DNA of 64,000 bases from Austropuccinia psidii (taxonomy: Eukaryota; Basidiomycota; Pucciniomycetes; Pucciniales; Sphaerophragmiaceae), in contig JALGQZ010000011.1 in assembly GCA_023105745.1 (NCBI GenBank), forward strand, positions 29,696,612 through 29,760,611, written 5' to 3'. The notes beneath the pieces were generated by a model, which had not been told where the DNA came from, did not search any database, and saw nothing but the letters and a program-made list of their open reading frames with translations. Each line of letters starts with the position of its first letter. Positions within the stretch are counted from its first letter, which is position 1. A program made the translations under genes and the position numbers. This document shows positions 1-14,420 of this stretch, piece by piece.

Positions 1-3000
1 TGATAGATTTTACTTCAAAAGGAAGGTCCAATTAAGCACCTGGCCCAACAGCTTTGGGATTATTTTATTCATGTGATGTTGCTTTGGAGCGCTGATTCTA
101 TCGAGTCACAGCATGGGGATGAAGTTTGGGCACTTGAAAAGTATCAGCTTCCGTTTTGTATGCAAATTTTTAGGAATTCGTATTTTTTTTCACCTCAAGC
201 CACTCAAAACTTGAATCCAGCTACGTCGGTCTCTAGTAACAAGCTAAACGTTTCCAACGCTTACGAGGGTCTGCTCCAACCACAAGCTTCACTCAATAAG
301 CCATCATCAGTCACAGTTCAGCTTGGGAATTCCCCTTCAGCGTCTGACCTTGGCCAGCGAAAAGGATTGTCTGGGCAAGAATGTCGTTCCAGAACACTCA
401 TTGAGTGTCAACAGTCCACTCACCATCTATCACTCACTGCATTTCTTTATGGCAACCTAGGCTTTGTCAAACAGTATCTTGCTATTCCAACCCCATTGCT
501 TTCAGATTCATTATCAGTACAAAGGATGCCACCAATTGAATGGTTCGAAACCGTCAGTAATTCGCCGCGGTTCCGCCATCTTGATGTCATCTGGGATGAA
601 CTCGTGGAGCCTTTTTTGCCAAACATTTTGACTGGACCCGTTGATGAACATCGTTTATATGCTTTGGATGTTCTCGTCTCATTGTGCAGTAATGGTACTG
701 TCGATTCACTCGCAACAACATCAAATCAGACTAAATGGTCATTGCAAAGATTCTTACACCCCGTTTATCATGATCCGCCGTCTAAGGCTGATTCACCTTT
801 AGAAATTTGCTTAGATGGATTTTCTAAAGCCGCAATTTCCTCCGCGGTGAAACCTGGCGAGATCCCAGGCATGGATCCACTTTGGATATGCTTTCGATCT
901 AAAAAGGTATTATCAATGATTGGGTGCTCTATTGCCTCCTTACAACATGCCAGCGATTTTGAAAAACGTGATTGGCTGCCATCTACAGAAGGAGATTTTG
1001 GAACTGCGAGCGAAGCCCGGATCTTAATTGTTGGTGTGACCAAGGTTTGGTCGGCATGTGTCAAGGCGTTCAATTTTGCTTACCAATCGTGGAGCGTAAT
1101 ACTCGAGTCAAAATTTTCAAAATCCTATAGAAATCTTATAATTAAGCTTGAAGAAACGCTAGAATACGATAGAGGTTTTGTTGTTGAGAATGAAGCTCAA
1201 TTTTCTCAGCGCCAGAATGGATTCTCCATTAAGTTGTTTCAGAGTTTTTATATGATTCTCAAGCACGAATTAGGTACCGAGTTGCTCAGCCGGCCGTTGA
1301 TTTCGGTCACAGAGGGTGGCAATGACACTCAGGAGCTCAAAATTAGCGGACTGACAAAGCTCTCGGCTTTTCTTTTGACAGGAAGCATAGCAAAGGCAAT
1401 GGCATGCTTTGCTGGGCCTGAAGATTGGGATCAATATAAATCAATAGTTAGCATAGTAGTAACTGACTTAATCAGTAGTAAAAGGGGTTATGGGTTTCCT
1501 GAGCGCCTTTACGAGATCGTTCATGAATTATCAAAACTTGCTGAAGCTTGTCAAAACAATCGGCTAGTTTTATTACTGGGTGGGATTTCCATCAATGTAG
1601 TGATTGATTTAATGAAGAATGTAGAACCTGGAGTAGGGTTTGACGAATCACCATTGACGCCTCCTTCAGTCACTATGATTGCTGCTTGCTTAAATGCTAC
1701 CCACAGTGAGGCAGTGATTGATAAAGCAACGCATATAGACTTTATTCAAACCTTCATTCGCCTTTTGTCTCGGTCTTGTAAAGAAACCTTCAAAACGCTG
1801 TTGGATGGCTGTCGCAGTAGTCTTCAAGCCTACCTCGCTGACCATGGTTGCTTACAAAGGGATCAAGTTAGTCTGCTAAAATAATTTGGGGTTTTATGTT
1901 TGCCGCTTACTTCCTATTTTTTTTTTAACATTGTCGTTTAAAAATAGCTTTACCGTGCTTTGCTCCTCAAACTCCAATCAGCAAATTTAGCATCTTTGAT
2001 ACAAAAATATGATCTCGCCGATTTAATAATTTCGCCTTTTAAAGGCATAGTGTCTCACAAGTCATCCGCAGATGGTTGTTTGACCCTATTTCTCGATTTT
2101 ATAGACATCGCAGCAGTTAAAGCGTATGTAGGACAAGAGCAGGGCGTTTCACAGATGGCTGATATTATTAGAAATACCGTACCATCGATTAATCCCCAAG
2201 CGAAGCCAAACTCACAGCATAGTTCTTCTGGCCCAAGCTCACCCGCTGAGTCACAATGTGCCCTATCTCCGGCTGACGTATCTGTCCAGGTTTCTCGTGG
2301 GCCCAACAGCACTACAAGTCAACAGAATAGCGTCAATAACAATGTTGAATTGTCTGATCAACGCATTTCATTCAAGAGTGATAAGTTGAAGTTGCCACCC
2401 TCCGAGAAATTCCCGCACCTCAATGCAGGTGGGAGTTTTTTGTCGTTTAGCTCTTCTTTTTCAGTTCTGATTTCGTTCTGGTTTTTTATTATTAAATAGC
2501 TCCTCTGATTAGATCAACTCGATCACAATCTCGCAGATCGTTGACATCTCAATCTCAATCGCTCGTTAGCACTCAGTCGCCCCAACACTCAACTTGCGTT
2601 CAGCGCAAGCTCACTGATGTGCCAAATGTAACAAAGAAAGATGAAAATCTCTTGATTGAATTAACGCCATCGGTTGCAAATCTCTGCGAAACTTCCAGCA
2701 AGTCGAATAGTGCCCCTTCAAATGTCACTTCTACTTTTATTATTGAATTATCAGCAGAACCTGAGGTAGAAGCAAGCCATGATTTACAAATGTCGCCCGA
2801 AACCAAGAGTTTCGGAACGCCCTCTACCGATGGTAAGCCTTATATTACTCAGATCTGTAAATTGATCCTTTGCAATATGCTAACCTTTTTATGTAGTTTC
2901 TGTCAAGCGGCAACGATTGAAGTTTAAATCTCCCGCCTCAGAGAAAAACACTACTACTAATAATGAAACATTTACTAAATTACTGGAAATTAACAATAGT

Positions 3001-5677
3001 GTGAATTCTCCATTGTCAAGTACATCAAATTTGAATGGACAAAGAACTTCCCAGCCAACCAGGGAACAGTCTAACCAGGGAGATGAACGCAATTCACATG
3101 TTGACAAAGCAGTAACTGATCTAGGCTCTTTTGCCACTTCTCCTCTTACCATACCCCATCGCACTTCAGGTTCAACGCCCCCAGCTCTTCCAATATTGAA
3201 CAGCCAACCAAGTGAGTGATATTTTACCCAACGACTTTTATTTAAAATGCCAATTAAATTATTTTTATTTTGATTATGGGATGTTGGGGCAGATCTATCC
3301 AGGCAAACAAATTTGACTCCCCTGGGTTTATGTGTCGCCACCTCATCGCAAACCTCTTCTACTTCTGTGATAAAATCCACCACTACTGTTACTCCCCGTC
3401 GTTTGAAATTATATTTTGGTGGGGAACGCAACGCTCAGAAAATGCAGGCTTTGAGGATTTCCGATCAACATGTTGACGAATCTCGGGTCTGCCCAGCCGC
3501 CTCCAAAGAAGCAAACATTCCAATTGTTGCGAAAGCTGCAGCTTTGCAAAGCATGCCAAACTCCACCTCAAGCACTCTGTCCGATCGTATGCGTCAGTTG
3601 TTTTGCATCCTTGGCCTGTAGTAATATACCTCAAAGCTTACAGATTTTCTAATTGCTTTAGCTGAGACTTTGAACCATGATGACTCGCAATTAGATCCAT
3701 TTTTGAGAGTTGGCTCAACTAGTTGCAATAGTTCCATCAACTTGTCATCCTTTTTACCCAATCGATTCGTTAGCGACCCAGATTTATCTCTCCAAGCCTC
3801 TCGGAGCACAAACACCAAAACTATGGGCGAAGGGGGAAACCAAACTATATCTAACCTATACTTACCGCCTACGAGTTCTACAGAAGCACCCCACTTGCAA
3901 GAACTTTCATTTAATAGCAAGGTCGCCCCTTTATTAGTTGTAGTTTTGCCCCAGACTTCTCATCCGATTGGCTATGGCCTTGATCCAAATCTTTTGGAGT
4001 TGGAGAGGTCTTCTATCACTACCTGTGAGCGCGAACAGTTTCAATCAATACTAGTCATCATTACTAAGATGGTTGTAATAATCTTGGTTTTTAGTGGAGA
4101 GTTTGACCCAAGCCATCCAAAATCCCCACTTGGGCTCAATTAGTCAAACTTTTGCTTGTGCAACCGACCAAGGCGCGCTTGCTTCCTCATCAACTGGCCA
4201 ACCTACATGTTTTGCGAATCAAAATAAATCAACACTTGGCACCAATTCTAGCCTTGAACCCGTTGAGGGGGAGGCCTGTCATGCCACTCAAAGTTGTATG
4301 ACTTTACATCAGTCCGATTCAAGCCATTGCGTGTCCGATCAAAATGGTCTGTTTTCAAGTCGACGTTTTTATTCGCACAATGTCATGACTTATCCCTTTT
4401 TGAATACAGGATCACCAGGCCAAAACACTTCAATATTTATTGATCCATTCCTTTTGTCTCTGAATAAAACGACCCAGCTAATTCAACTTCCAATGACGAC
4501 TATGATTGGAATCCAAACTGCAACGGCAGACAAATCTAGTGCTGCTTTAACTTCAACCGAATACCCTGTGATGTCTTCATCTGTGCAGTTAAAGGGTAAA
4601 TATGTTCAGATTTTCGCACTCGTCAGTGTTGCTAGCTCAGGCACTTACATGCATTCCTGCATTGACCCGATCCCAGCTACGGAGGATGAGTTAAATGAAA
4701 ATGAGAAAGACTCCTCACCGATTATAGCAAGACCATTGGATTGTTTGCATTCTTCACCAACTGTTTTTCACGACGCTCACAGTGCTCATTCGTCCCAAGT
4801 AGTCTCAGCCGTTGAAGAAAACTCACTTTTGCCCCAAGAGCAAAGGTCTTCGAATGTGACGAGATATACGGAGCAATCCAAGCGAAAGCGACGTCGTTCA
4901 GGAATAGGTTTGTCTTTTCCGTTGTCAACTAATCTAGGCTTTTTGGATTGAATTTGACTGACGGCTGTTTTCGACATAATATTAGCTGTGAGGCCAGTTG
5001 TGCATACAGGAAAATTGCGCCAAATTCCTTCGCATGTTTCTTTGACTTCTCACCTGTCGAAAAATGTACAATCGATTGATTCCGCGCCGCCTTCAGAGAG
5101 AAGCTTACCCTGTTCATCACCTCATCTGGAATTAACGAACTCTGACGTATCGAAGTCCTCGTCAAACGTGGACGGTGTACCAATTGCTCAAGCCGCGAAT
5201 TTGTCTGATTCTCCACCACGCAAGAAGTTGAGACGTTCAGGAAGGCTAGATAGTAGTATGGCCTTTACAACGATTGAGTCTGATGCTTCACAGGATTTGG
5301 CTGAAGCTGGGCTGAGTTCCGATTCTAATCGGCCTGCGGCTCGCGTGAATCGCCCAAGCTTTCCAAGTCCACAAGCTCCAAGCCTCAGAGATGCCCCGTC
5401 CGCCATGCGACTCACACGTTCTGCCTTATCGTCAGATCAAAGCAGCAATGTCAGTCCATCAACGCAAGATATCCATGTAGGTTCACCGCTTTTTGTAATG
5501 TTTTGACTTTTGTGCTCTAACATTATCTACATGAACATCTAGATACAAATGGAAACCCTCTCCTCAACCCAAGTGGGCTTAATTAATCGAGTCTCCTCCG
5601 ATATACTTAGCAGACGCCTTCGAGCTATTCGCACAGCCCCAAGGCGCTTTCCCTCTAGTGAGAGATTATCGAATTAG
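1..5677 (+). CDS. RIF1-like large HEAT/disordered protein, 5'-partial, nine visible exons
   Basis: Seen: exons about 7-1866, 1948-2428, 2500-2832, 2897-3211, 3293-3586, 3662-4024, 4095-4907, 4986-5476 and 5543-5677, all with GT-AG introns of 66-81 nt. Every junction keeps frame and the exon sum is 5,085 nt (1,694 codons plus TAG). The first ~640 residues are helical and leucine-rich; the rest is Ser/Thr/Pro-rich with basic patches such as KRKRRRSG and RKKLRRSGR. A PP1-docking-like RISF tetrapeptide is encoded at 2362-2373. The start is probably outside the window, because the first exon is open back to an AG at 5-6. Known: Rif1 proteins have an N-terminal helical repeat domain, long disordered tails and RVxF/SILK PP1-docking motifs, and act in telomere and replication-timing control. 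Inference: a Rif1 orthologue; family identity is moderate because I cannot align it. No SILK motif was found. No lesions, unlike all neighbouring TE genes. Confidence 0.6.
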
Positions 5678-8600
5678 TTTTTAACGGTATCCTTATCACC
5701 CATATTTTCTCATTGCACGAAGTCCTAAGTGATCACGTCTGAAATTTTCTTGGAATGCTCGTAATTTTATTAAGAGCGTTGATTTATGGATTGACAATGA
5801 TAGAGAATATTACGGATATTACGGAATAATTCCTTCGACGATTTAGTAAACTCATCCAGAAACGTTGCACTCAACAACTATTGTCATCAATGGATAATAT
5901 TATAAGAAACTCTTAACACAGCCCGTAATTTACAAAGAACAATTTTAAAATCATTACTTTATTATAACTTGTGTACAATTCATTAATATTTTCCCAACGA
6001 ACAAAAGGCTGGTCGGCATTTCTAACTTTACGCTCATCATTTTGGATAATTTAATAAATGACAAAACAAATCAGAATAATAATATTTTTCGCTATCATCA
6101 GTTGGTTTTTAGCTGATCAATTATGACCAAAAAAGCTGTTTGGTGAAAACCATTTCTGCGATCTATTACTACCACAGTCATTTTTAGGATTACTGGAATA
6201 GTCGCTAAAAATACGAAATGGCTCTCTGTTTTGTTGGGCGTTTTGGATGATTAATTGGGCGTTCAGAGGGGGAAGCAGAGGGGTCGGCTATATAGGCAAC
6301 TGGATTAGGAGGAAAAAGGGATGAGGTTGCTTCTTTCAAATAAGCAGAGTGTTGCCCTCGCATTTCGCACCACGAAATAGTGCCTGGAGTTGTTCCTCAA
6401 GCGCCAACTCTTCGTGATGAGCATGAGACTCAACTTCACCAAATCCACATGAGCATGAGACAAAGAATAAAAAAGAAAGCGAATTTTGATTTAGGGAATT
6501 TGCAATTGTTGAGGAAATTTTGGTGAAATTTGAGTTACACAATTGTTGCAGATATTCGATGCAGCTGGGCTTTACAATTTTAGTTTAGCTTTTTTTAGGA
6601 AAAGGCCATTGATCACTCAAAGCTAGCTCTTCAGAAGGACATCACAAACACTGGATATTATTACAAATCAAATGGGTTTGGCGCATGGTATTATTTGAGA
6701 GATCACAGATATAGTACTATCAAATGTCAATGAAATCAAGGAAATGTTAATTGAGCGCCAAATATCAAGAAATGTGCAAAGAATAGGCCCAATATATGTA
6801 TTCATAAACAGGAATAGTGCCTCCAAGACTTTCTTCAAGCTGTTTTAAGAATATTTAACCGAGATTCTTCATGCCTTCATTACAACTCAACCCTTGGAAA
6901 ACATTTTTATAAAGGAATGCATAATCATCCTATCATCACTTTGTAACAGGGCCTTCATGGTGAACCAAACACTTTCTGTATCACATTTGTGTGCTCACAA
7001 GGCAATTTTACATAAAACATTCTCTAAATAGGGAACTTTACAGAAGAATATGTACCGGATTGCCAGTGCCAACATTGTACATGAAATTTCTTTTCTTTCA
7101 CTAAATAATTAAGATTTACTGAAGTGATATCACAATTGTCAAAAATTAAAACATGTCAAAACTCAAACACATACTTAAAAATAACACCATTATCATGAAT
7201 GATGATGATAATGAGCTAGACCTTGGAGAAACAAGTGTCCATGTCTCAAAAAAAAACTTCTATAAAAATTATTTCCATGAAAACAGTGCTAACAAAGACT
7301 TGATTTAAATGACATTATCCCATGCCTAGGTTATAAAGATTGGCAGAAAATTAATTACATGGAATAATTTCTAGAGACAAAAAGTCATTACTTTTTCTTT
7401 TCTTTTAATTTTTGATTTATGAATAATTCTGTTTTAGGATTTCGGTAAGCAAATGGGACTGTGAAGATACCAGAAGATGACATCAAAATTTTGACAGCTA
7501 ACTTAGGGAATTTAGAATTATTTATTTGAACACTTTCTGTAGCAGGGTTTTATAGATTTTTCTTAAGAAATCACAAGAATCATCTGTAAGGCCTTTGTAA
7601 CCAAAGATTTTTGCAAGATTCACCAACTAATTAGAAAATTTTTGTTAGCACTAAATAATTCTATAAGGCAATTGATAGTATTACGCTTTTGTATTAATGT
7701 TGTATGATCTGAAATCAGTTTACTTCTGACTCTTATCACATCATCAAATATTCCTTGAACCTTCCAAATTTTAATCAAAATACAAAAATGATTAAATTTT
7801 CATTCTTTCCTTATCTCATTACTTTGATTTTGTTTCATCTTGTTGTAGAAAATAATTTCTTGTATCTTGCACTTGAACATCTTAAGTTTATAACAGCCAA
7901 ATAGAAAAAGAATTTGAAGCTTTTGAAGACAGAGATAATCTAAATACAATTTTTTGAGAATTTTGATTCATTATTGGTAGCTATATGCGTGATAACCATT
8001 CTATTTGAGAGTGGGTGATAAATATTTTATTTAAATGTCTTATTATAGGAAATGCTACAGTCAATGAAGACAATTGTAGAATGGTATCTGTAATATTGTA
8101 AGTTAGGTCAAAGAATTGAACTTACAAAATGTAATTGTGGGATGTCACTTTTCTGAATAAAAAATGTGATTTAGGTTCATAGATAAAAATGAAGATGATC
8201 TTATTTCATAATGACTATGAGCCCTGAGGAATATTTTAAATTACAAAAGGACTCACAACAAAATTCCTCACTAAAAATTAATTTTAGTTAAAATTTTATT
8301 TAAATATAAAAATATTCACTTAAATTTTCAAGTAATAAATCTATATATAAATCTGATTACACCATTTGTTTTTCTATCCAATTCTACCTAGGGTCATACC
8401 AAAAGGCATTATACCATAAATTCAATATTTTGGCCTACAAAGACCAAAATAGTACTTTGGTGTAAGTTTAAGAATTTTTAAGAGTTTTTTTATTTTAATT
8501 AAACTTCATTAAAGTTAAACTAAAATAAAGCTACACCATGTATAAGTTAAGTTACAAAAAGGTGTGGTGTTGAGTTTTAAATTTAGCCTTGGATTTACCA

Positions 8601-10224
8601 TTCAGGTAGTCAATCTTGCAGGGCCTTTGTCCACACTAAGCTAAAAATGCTGTGGTATGGCTTTCAACAAATACAATGGACCATAACCCATGAAAAATGG
8701 TGGGAAAAAATTATTCTAGCAAAAGGTGCCAGGTACCCAAATTTTTGGATCTGCATAGAGTGGTTTTTGAATTTGGCCAACTTTAATCAAGGTTCTGCAG
8801 CCAAATTAAGTTGTATATGAGGTTTTACATTTGATTAGAAGCTTAAAACTCATAAATCAGCTAAAATTAAAGCTTATTTAATATTATTTAATTTCAAATC
8901 AAGATTTGAACTTAAAAAACATACTCAAGTGAGAATTTCATGTGAAGCCTCAAATTCTCCCCATAAGTAATACCTTTTTTTACTTATGAATTTTCATGAA
9001 AATTGAGCATATCATGATTTACCTTTCATACGTTTTTAAGCCAAATTTTGAAGCTCTTATACATGAAATTAAAGAAGTTTCACTTATAATGAAAATAGAT
9101 TTATTTCTTGACATTGTCAAAATTAAATTCAAATTGGCTCATAAGTAAACCTTTTTTGTTTACTGATGAAAATATCCCAAATTTCCAATTTTCTATTTAA
9201 GGTAAAATTTCACATAATAATAAAATTTGAGGCTGTTTAAAATCAAACTGTAGGAATATTTCTCATTGTGAAAAATGGGGAAAATTTTTTAAATAGCACT
9301 CATTCTTGAGAAATAGTTTCCTAACTCCAAAGTAAATGAACTTATAAAATCAAATTAAGTTTAAATAAGCTATCATAATATGTATTGAACATCATTTATC
9401 AACTTATCCTGGATTTGTCACACTTGAAAATACCACTAAAGCCCTTCTGTAAAATTTAAATCAGTGTTTAAGCTTTATATTAAGCATATTGAGAGCATTC
9501 TGAATGTGTAAATCAATAGTGGTAATGTTTACCTATTCTGAGAGCTTCATTTAGTATAAAAGGACATCTCAACACTGTCAAAAATACTCAGAATTGAAAT
9601 TAGTGTCAGAATAATATAAAAAATGAAATAAACATTTATAATAATAAATTGTAATAGATTAATTTTATCTTAATCAAATAAATAGAATCTTATGACTTTT
9701 ATTTCTTAAAATAACAATATTTAATTATAAATAAATAAATTTATCTGTGTAATTGAATCTATGTTTCTCTCAATCAAAGCCACTCTGATTTATAATTCTG
9801 GATGTTCCACTTATAAATTAAATTTTGAATACTGTTTTTGATGTATTTTTATCATAAGAATAGTGTTTTATTGACCAGTAGGTGTTTTTCTATCTTTATT
9901 TATGTTTTATGTATTTATAAAGAAATTATTGCAATGTAAAACTACCCCTAGTAGCATAATTTTACAATTATAATTCTTATATTGGTAATAAACAAGAATT
10001 ATCATTAATAATAAATATTTAGAATATCATTATTATTGAATTGATATATAAAGATATGAATAGATATTATTCATATTTTATTTATATTTTATTTATTTAT
10101 TTTTGTTTTCAATATTGATTTCTTGATATTATTAGAGTTGTTTTTATTAAAATAAGAAAAGAAATAGTAAAATAATTCAATTAATATTAATTTAATTATT
10201 AGTTTCATGGTCAAGTATTACATT
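5678..10224. other. AT-rich gene-free stretch; distal part probably a decayed LTR
   Basis: No ORF of convincing composition on either strand; stops are dense throughout. Base composition becomes extremely AT-rich from about 7 kb. The last ~1.8 kb ends in TTACA followed two bases later by TGGGGGCC, the same arrangement as the end of the L2 LTR plus its primer-binding site at 27912-27926. I infer that about 8.4-10.2 kb is the degraded 5' LTR of relic F1, but I could not fix its left end. Confidence 0.45.
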
Positions 10225-10240
10225 TGGGGGCCTGGCCATG
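10225..10240 (+). other. degenerate primer-binding site of F1
   Basis: TGGGGGCCTGGCCATG follows a TTACA terminus. It matches 12 of 16 positions of the L2 element's PBS (TGGGGGCGCAGCCGTG). The differences lie mostly at CpG/GpC steps, as expected of decay. Confidence 0.45.
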
Positions 10241-12838
10241 TTTTTTGCACCTTAAAATGACAATCATAGTCTATGTATTATTATTTTCTCTTCTGAAAAT
10301 ATCCAAAAAATTAGATATATTTATATTTAATTACTATTTATAAATTATGAATAAATTGGTACTGTTGAGTTTCTTAGATATTCTATTTTATTACATGTGG
10401 CTTTTAGCATCATTAGGCTAATAATTATATTTGAGATATTCCGGTCTTAATTGAAATTTTTTAAAGATAATTTTTTGTATTTTTATTATATTTCTAAAAT
10501 TAAAAATAAATTAAAAAATATGATATAGAACTTTCTCCTCTTGGGAGGATGGTACCCTCTAGCAGTGAAGGAATGGCTCAATAATCAAAGGAGTTATCCC
10601 AAGCCAAAAAAGCCAAGCTCAAAGCACCTCAGACCTCAGAAGAAAAATTGGAAAGAACCAGGAAGGGTTCAATCAATTCCAATCCTTCTCAGAACAAGGG
10701 AAAAAAGAAGGAATTTCCCAAAAAGAAGAAGTTCTTCAAGAAACCTTAAAGAAGGATATGTGATTCCAAAGAGGGAAAGAACAGGCATGGACACAGTGTG
10801 ATAGCCAGAAAGCCTGGAAACTGGGAAGGAAATTGAAAAACATGAAAATGAACTCCTAAATATGGATGCCATCAGACAGATAGGACACAATTAAATAGTT
10901 AAGATACCACACCTGTCCTTATCACTGGAATGATGGCAAGTGTGGATTGTGTGTAGGCTTAAGAGCACTGAAAAGCTACACTAAAGCTGACAGGTGCCCT
11001 AAGCCAAGGGTACCCAATATTCTAGTAAAGCTGACAAAAGCAAAACACATTGCCAATATGGATTGTGGGAAAGGCTTCCACCAAAATGGAGTTAAACCAA
11101 ACTCCATGAAATTACGCAGAATTATATGCCACATGGGTATATATGAGTGCAGCAGGATTCCATTTGGCATCAAATATTCACCATCTCACTTTCAAATGAT
11201 TATCCACACAGTATTTCAAGAACAGACATTGGAAGGCTAGCTGGTAATCTATCTTGATGATATCATTATATACTCAGAGACATGGGGAAATCATGTGCAA
11301 TACATAGACAGAGTCTTAAGAAAATGCACACCCATCCATCTGAAAATTGTACTTTAGAAGTGTAATTTTTGAAAGCAAGAACTATTGGGGCTAGGACATA
11401 AAATATCAGGCCTTGGCCTGGCCACAGATTAGAAAAAAGTAGCAGAAGTACTTCAAAATCCAGTCAGTACCAAAGAACATCAAAGATATGAAATCTTCCT
11501 TATGCAAGTCATGTTTGAAATATTTAGTTTTTGAGATTACCAAGGAGGGGAGGGAAGCATATGAGAGGACCAAAAATGAAATCACTAATGCACCTGTCCT
11601 CATGCTACCTGAATTTAAATTACCATTAAAGTTGTAAATAGATGCATCTTGCAGTCAAGGATTAGGGGAAGCCCTTCCCCAAAGACAAATTGTAGTTGGT
11701 CAACCTAGGGAAGGGGTAATATGTTATAAATCAAGGAAACTGAAAGATTCAGAGGCCAGATATGGAGAAACCCAGACTGAATGCTTATGTGTGATTTGGG
11801 CGCTGGAAAAACCCAATTATTATTTGGAGGGTGCAGTCTTTGACATTTACATAGACTGCACCAAAAATAAGTCTTTTATAAACATGACGACTACTAATAG
11901 ACACATGTTGAGGTGGAAAATATACATCCAAGAGTATAGAGGCAACATGACCATCATATACAAGGATGTCGAAAGCCACACTAATCTTCATGGCCTCAGC
12001 AGATTTCCATTGGATAATGTCAAAAGCAACTCAGCTAATGACTCAGAGGTAGCTGCCAAAATTCCTATCCACTACATGAAAATAGATAGGAAGAAGAGCT
12101 TCGGATTATCTGCATAGGCACAAGGAGGTGGAACCCCAGATACTAACTGGGGTGGACTAGAGGAAAAAGAAACTCCCAAATTGAGAAGAAGCTCCTCTGA
12201 AATTCACAATGAATGTTTTAATTCAGTTATTGAAGCTTATTACAAACACAAACAGTGTAAAATATTGTTGCAACTACTTAAACAACAATACAGGAGCCCG
12301 GACCTGGAATTCCAGTTAGAGGAACCCTGGTTGAGGGACTATAAGGAAGATGAATCTTTCCTTATAGATGGACTTCTTTATCACAGAGAAAAGCACACCA
12401 GTGCCCTAAAAGTGATAGATAGGGACCATGTCTCCCTGATCCTGAAAGAAAACCATGACTGCCCCTACATTGGACACATGAGTGAAGAAAGAAAAAAAGA
12501 GAGGCTAGCAATAACTATGGCCTACCTCAACTCATAGAGGAACCCAAGAACCCAAGGAAAACCACTAACATGGATTGGGTAACTGGACTTGTACCAGGAG
12601 GCAAAGAACACTTTAATGATTGGCTAGTAATAGTGAACAGGTATAGCAAAAGTGTCAGATGCCTACCATTACACAAAGGGGACACAGAATTTTCATTCTG
12701 TAATAACATCATAGCTGCATGTGGAGTCCCTAAAATAATCATTTATGATAGGGACCCAAAGTTCACATCAGAATTGTGGAATAAACTCTAAAATATGCTT
12801 GGTACTAAACTTGCATTTTCTACACCTTTTCACAATCA
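10225..12838 (+). pseudogene. F1: relic Ty3/gypsy gag-pol
   Basis: Fragments in several frames line up in order with the L2 and E3 polyproteins. A basic Gag-like piece lies at 10541-10801, RT pieces at about 10947-11340 ([12 protein letters not shown], then a [11 protein letters not shown] active-site segment near 11255), RNase H at 11640-12000 ([17 protein letters not shown]), an integrase zinc-binding region at about 12181-12500, and the start of the integrase core ([11 protein letters not shown], then a YDRDPKF segment). Stops and frameshifts are frequent, and a deletion joins the zinc finger to the core near 12500-12540. The integrase core breaks off at about 12838, before the glutamate-bearing segment, where unrelated sequence begins. 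It is closer to E3 than to L2 by eye. Confidence 0.85.
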
Positions 12839-13663
12839 GGTGTATTCACCCCTCAATGGGTGTTTACAGAAATTTTAGCCTGAACCCAATCTATGGCCAA
12901 TTGGCCATGTCATCTGTTTTATGGGCAATTGGACCCCTTGTGGTGTTTTATGAACTTTGGGCCATATCACCCTTCTTCTGGCCATTCATAGCCCAAACCT
13001 CATTTACAGTCACAGGCCATATCCTGCTATCATTGGCACTTTTTGGCCAATTCTCCACCTCACCAACCCCCAGGCCAATACCCTTGTTTTGGTCTTCCAG
13101 GGGCTTCTGGCACCTCCAGTCATCACCAGGTCCTTTGGACCAACCCCTTTGATTATGGGGTCTAAGGCCTAAATGGCCTTTTTGTGCCATTTAGGCCCCC
13201 TACGGCCCATGGTCTGTGGGACCCTTAGGCCCATTTTGGCATAAATCCAATGAAGCCAAGGGGGCCGTACACCAGCCCCCAAACCACAAGTGGGCCCACC
13301 TGAGCCCAATTTTTGCTCCAATCTCAACAATCCCAAAATGGCCAAAAGGACCCCAGCACCCAAATTGGCCACTGGAAAACACCAGAGGCCACCACCTCAG
13401 GTCCAGAAAAGCTTCTACTCAATTCAGGGGAAGACCTCTCTTTCACCAATGTACCCTCTACCAAAGGAAACAAATCTGGTGCATATATGGTATAATATAC
13501 AATTATGCACCATTTTTGCTCAGCAATCCAATGGTGATGTTTTCAGGACCCAATTATGTCTTTCCAATTAAAGTCCCCAAATCCATCACCCATCTCAAAG
13601 GAAGAATTTTAAGTCATCCGGTCTTGAAATCCCTGGCAGCTAGCAGAAGACCATTCAAGGACC
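12839..13663. other. CCAAT/GGCC-rich gene-free segment between two retroelement relics
   Basis: About 0.8 kb of higher-GC, pyrimidine-biased sequence with many TTGGCC/GGCCAA words and no credible ORF. Its style resembles the non-coding region just outside the G3 LTR (56100-56950). It may be the 3' non-coding end of another copy sharing an LTR with F2, but I cannot align it well enough to claim this. Confidence 0.35.
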
Positions 13664-14420
13664 CCAACCACCTGGCCCTTCAGGAATTGGGTTTTATTTT
13701 CTTTTCAGGATTATTCCAAGGGTAATTTCAAGAGGTTATCAATAATTCACTCAGTTGTCAAGGCATCAAGTACTTCAGTATTACTTGGACAACTCAATTG
13801 GTCCATACAGGCTGTATTCAAGCAACCTGTATTGTCTTGGTCCTTTTGGGACAATTCATATTCCATTGTGGGAATTCAGTCACACAGCTCAATTTTCAAG
13901 ATAGCAAGATATGTATTGACCCAAAACAGTCAAGACAGCCAGGTGATCAACCCACCAGGATTAGTCTTCAGCTTTTCACATATACTGGGACCTTTTCTTC
14001 CCTGGAGACTTTTTGCCCAGTTAATTAATATATTGCATTTATTTTTATCCTAATTTTCTTTTCATTTATTAGAGTAAATACCAATAATCTTAATTCAGTC
14101 ATTTGCACCTCTTCTTCTTTGCCTGTCAATGGATATTAGTGGTCATATCCTTTGCTAATTCCATTGTTCTTTCTGGAAGGTTGAAACAGTGAATTGAGGA
14201 TTCAGTTGGTTGTCTCTTTGGCCTTTGGCTTTCTTTTATTATTTTTGGCCATTGGCTTCCTTTTATTTCTTCTATCTTTGGCATATTTGTCCTTACTCTT
14301 ATTCATATTTAAAGAAATATAATCCTTGTTATTTCTTTATTCTTTTTGGATCCCTCCAAGTGAGTTCTTGATCCCTGAGTGCCAGGCCACTCTTTTCTTT
14401 AAAAAAGAGACCCTGTAAAA
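13664..14420 (+). repeat. decayed 5' LTR of F2
   Basis: Matches the minus-strand G3 LTR (56064-55300) in order: the CAACCA start, a CTGTATT-rich section, CCCAGTTAATT near 14015, GGTTGAAACAGTG near 14180 and the terminal GAGTGCCAGGCC segment at 14377-14388. The right end aligns with the G3 LTR terminus near 14420; the left end is approximate. Confidence 0.65.

Noticed and set aside
5678..10224. tRNA or other structured RNA genes in the AT-rich region
   Set aside because: No A/B-box pair or cloverleaf was recognised by eye. A dedicated scan would be needed to exclude them.
12839..13300. Degenerate copy of the CGG array (CTACGGCCCATGGTCTGTGG near 13200)
   Set aside because: Some resemblance to 56651-56680, but too short and diverged to claim common origin without an alignment.
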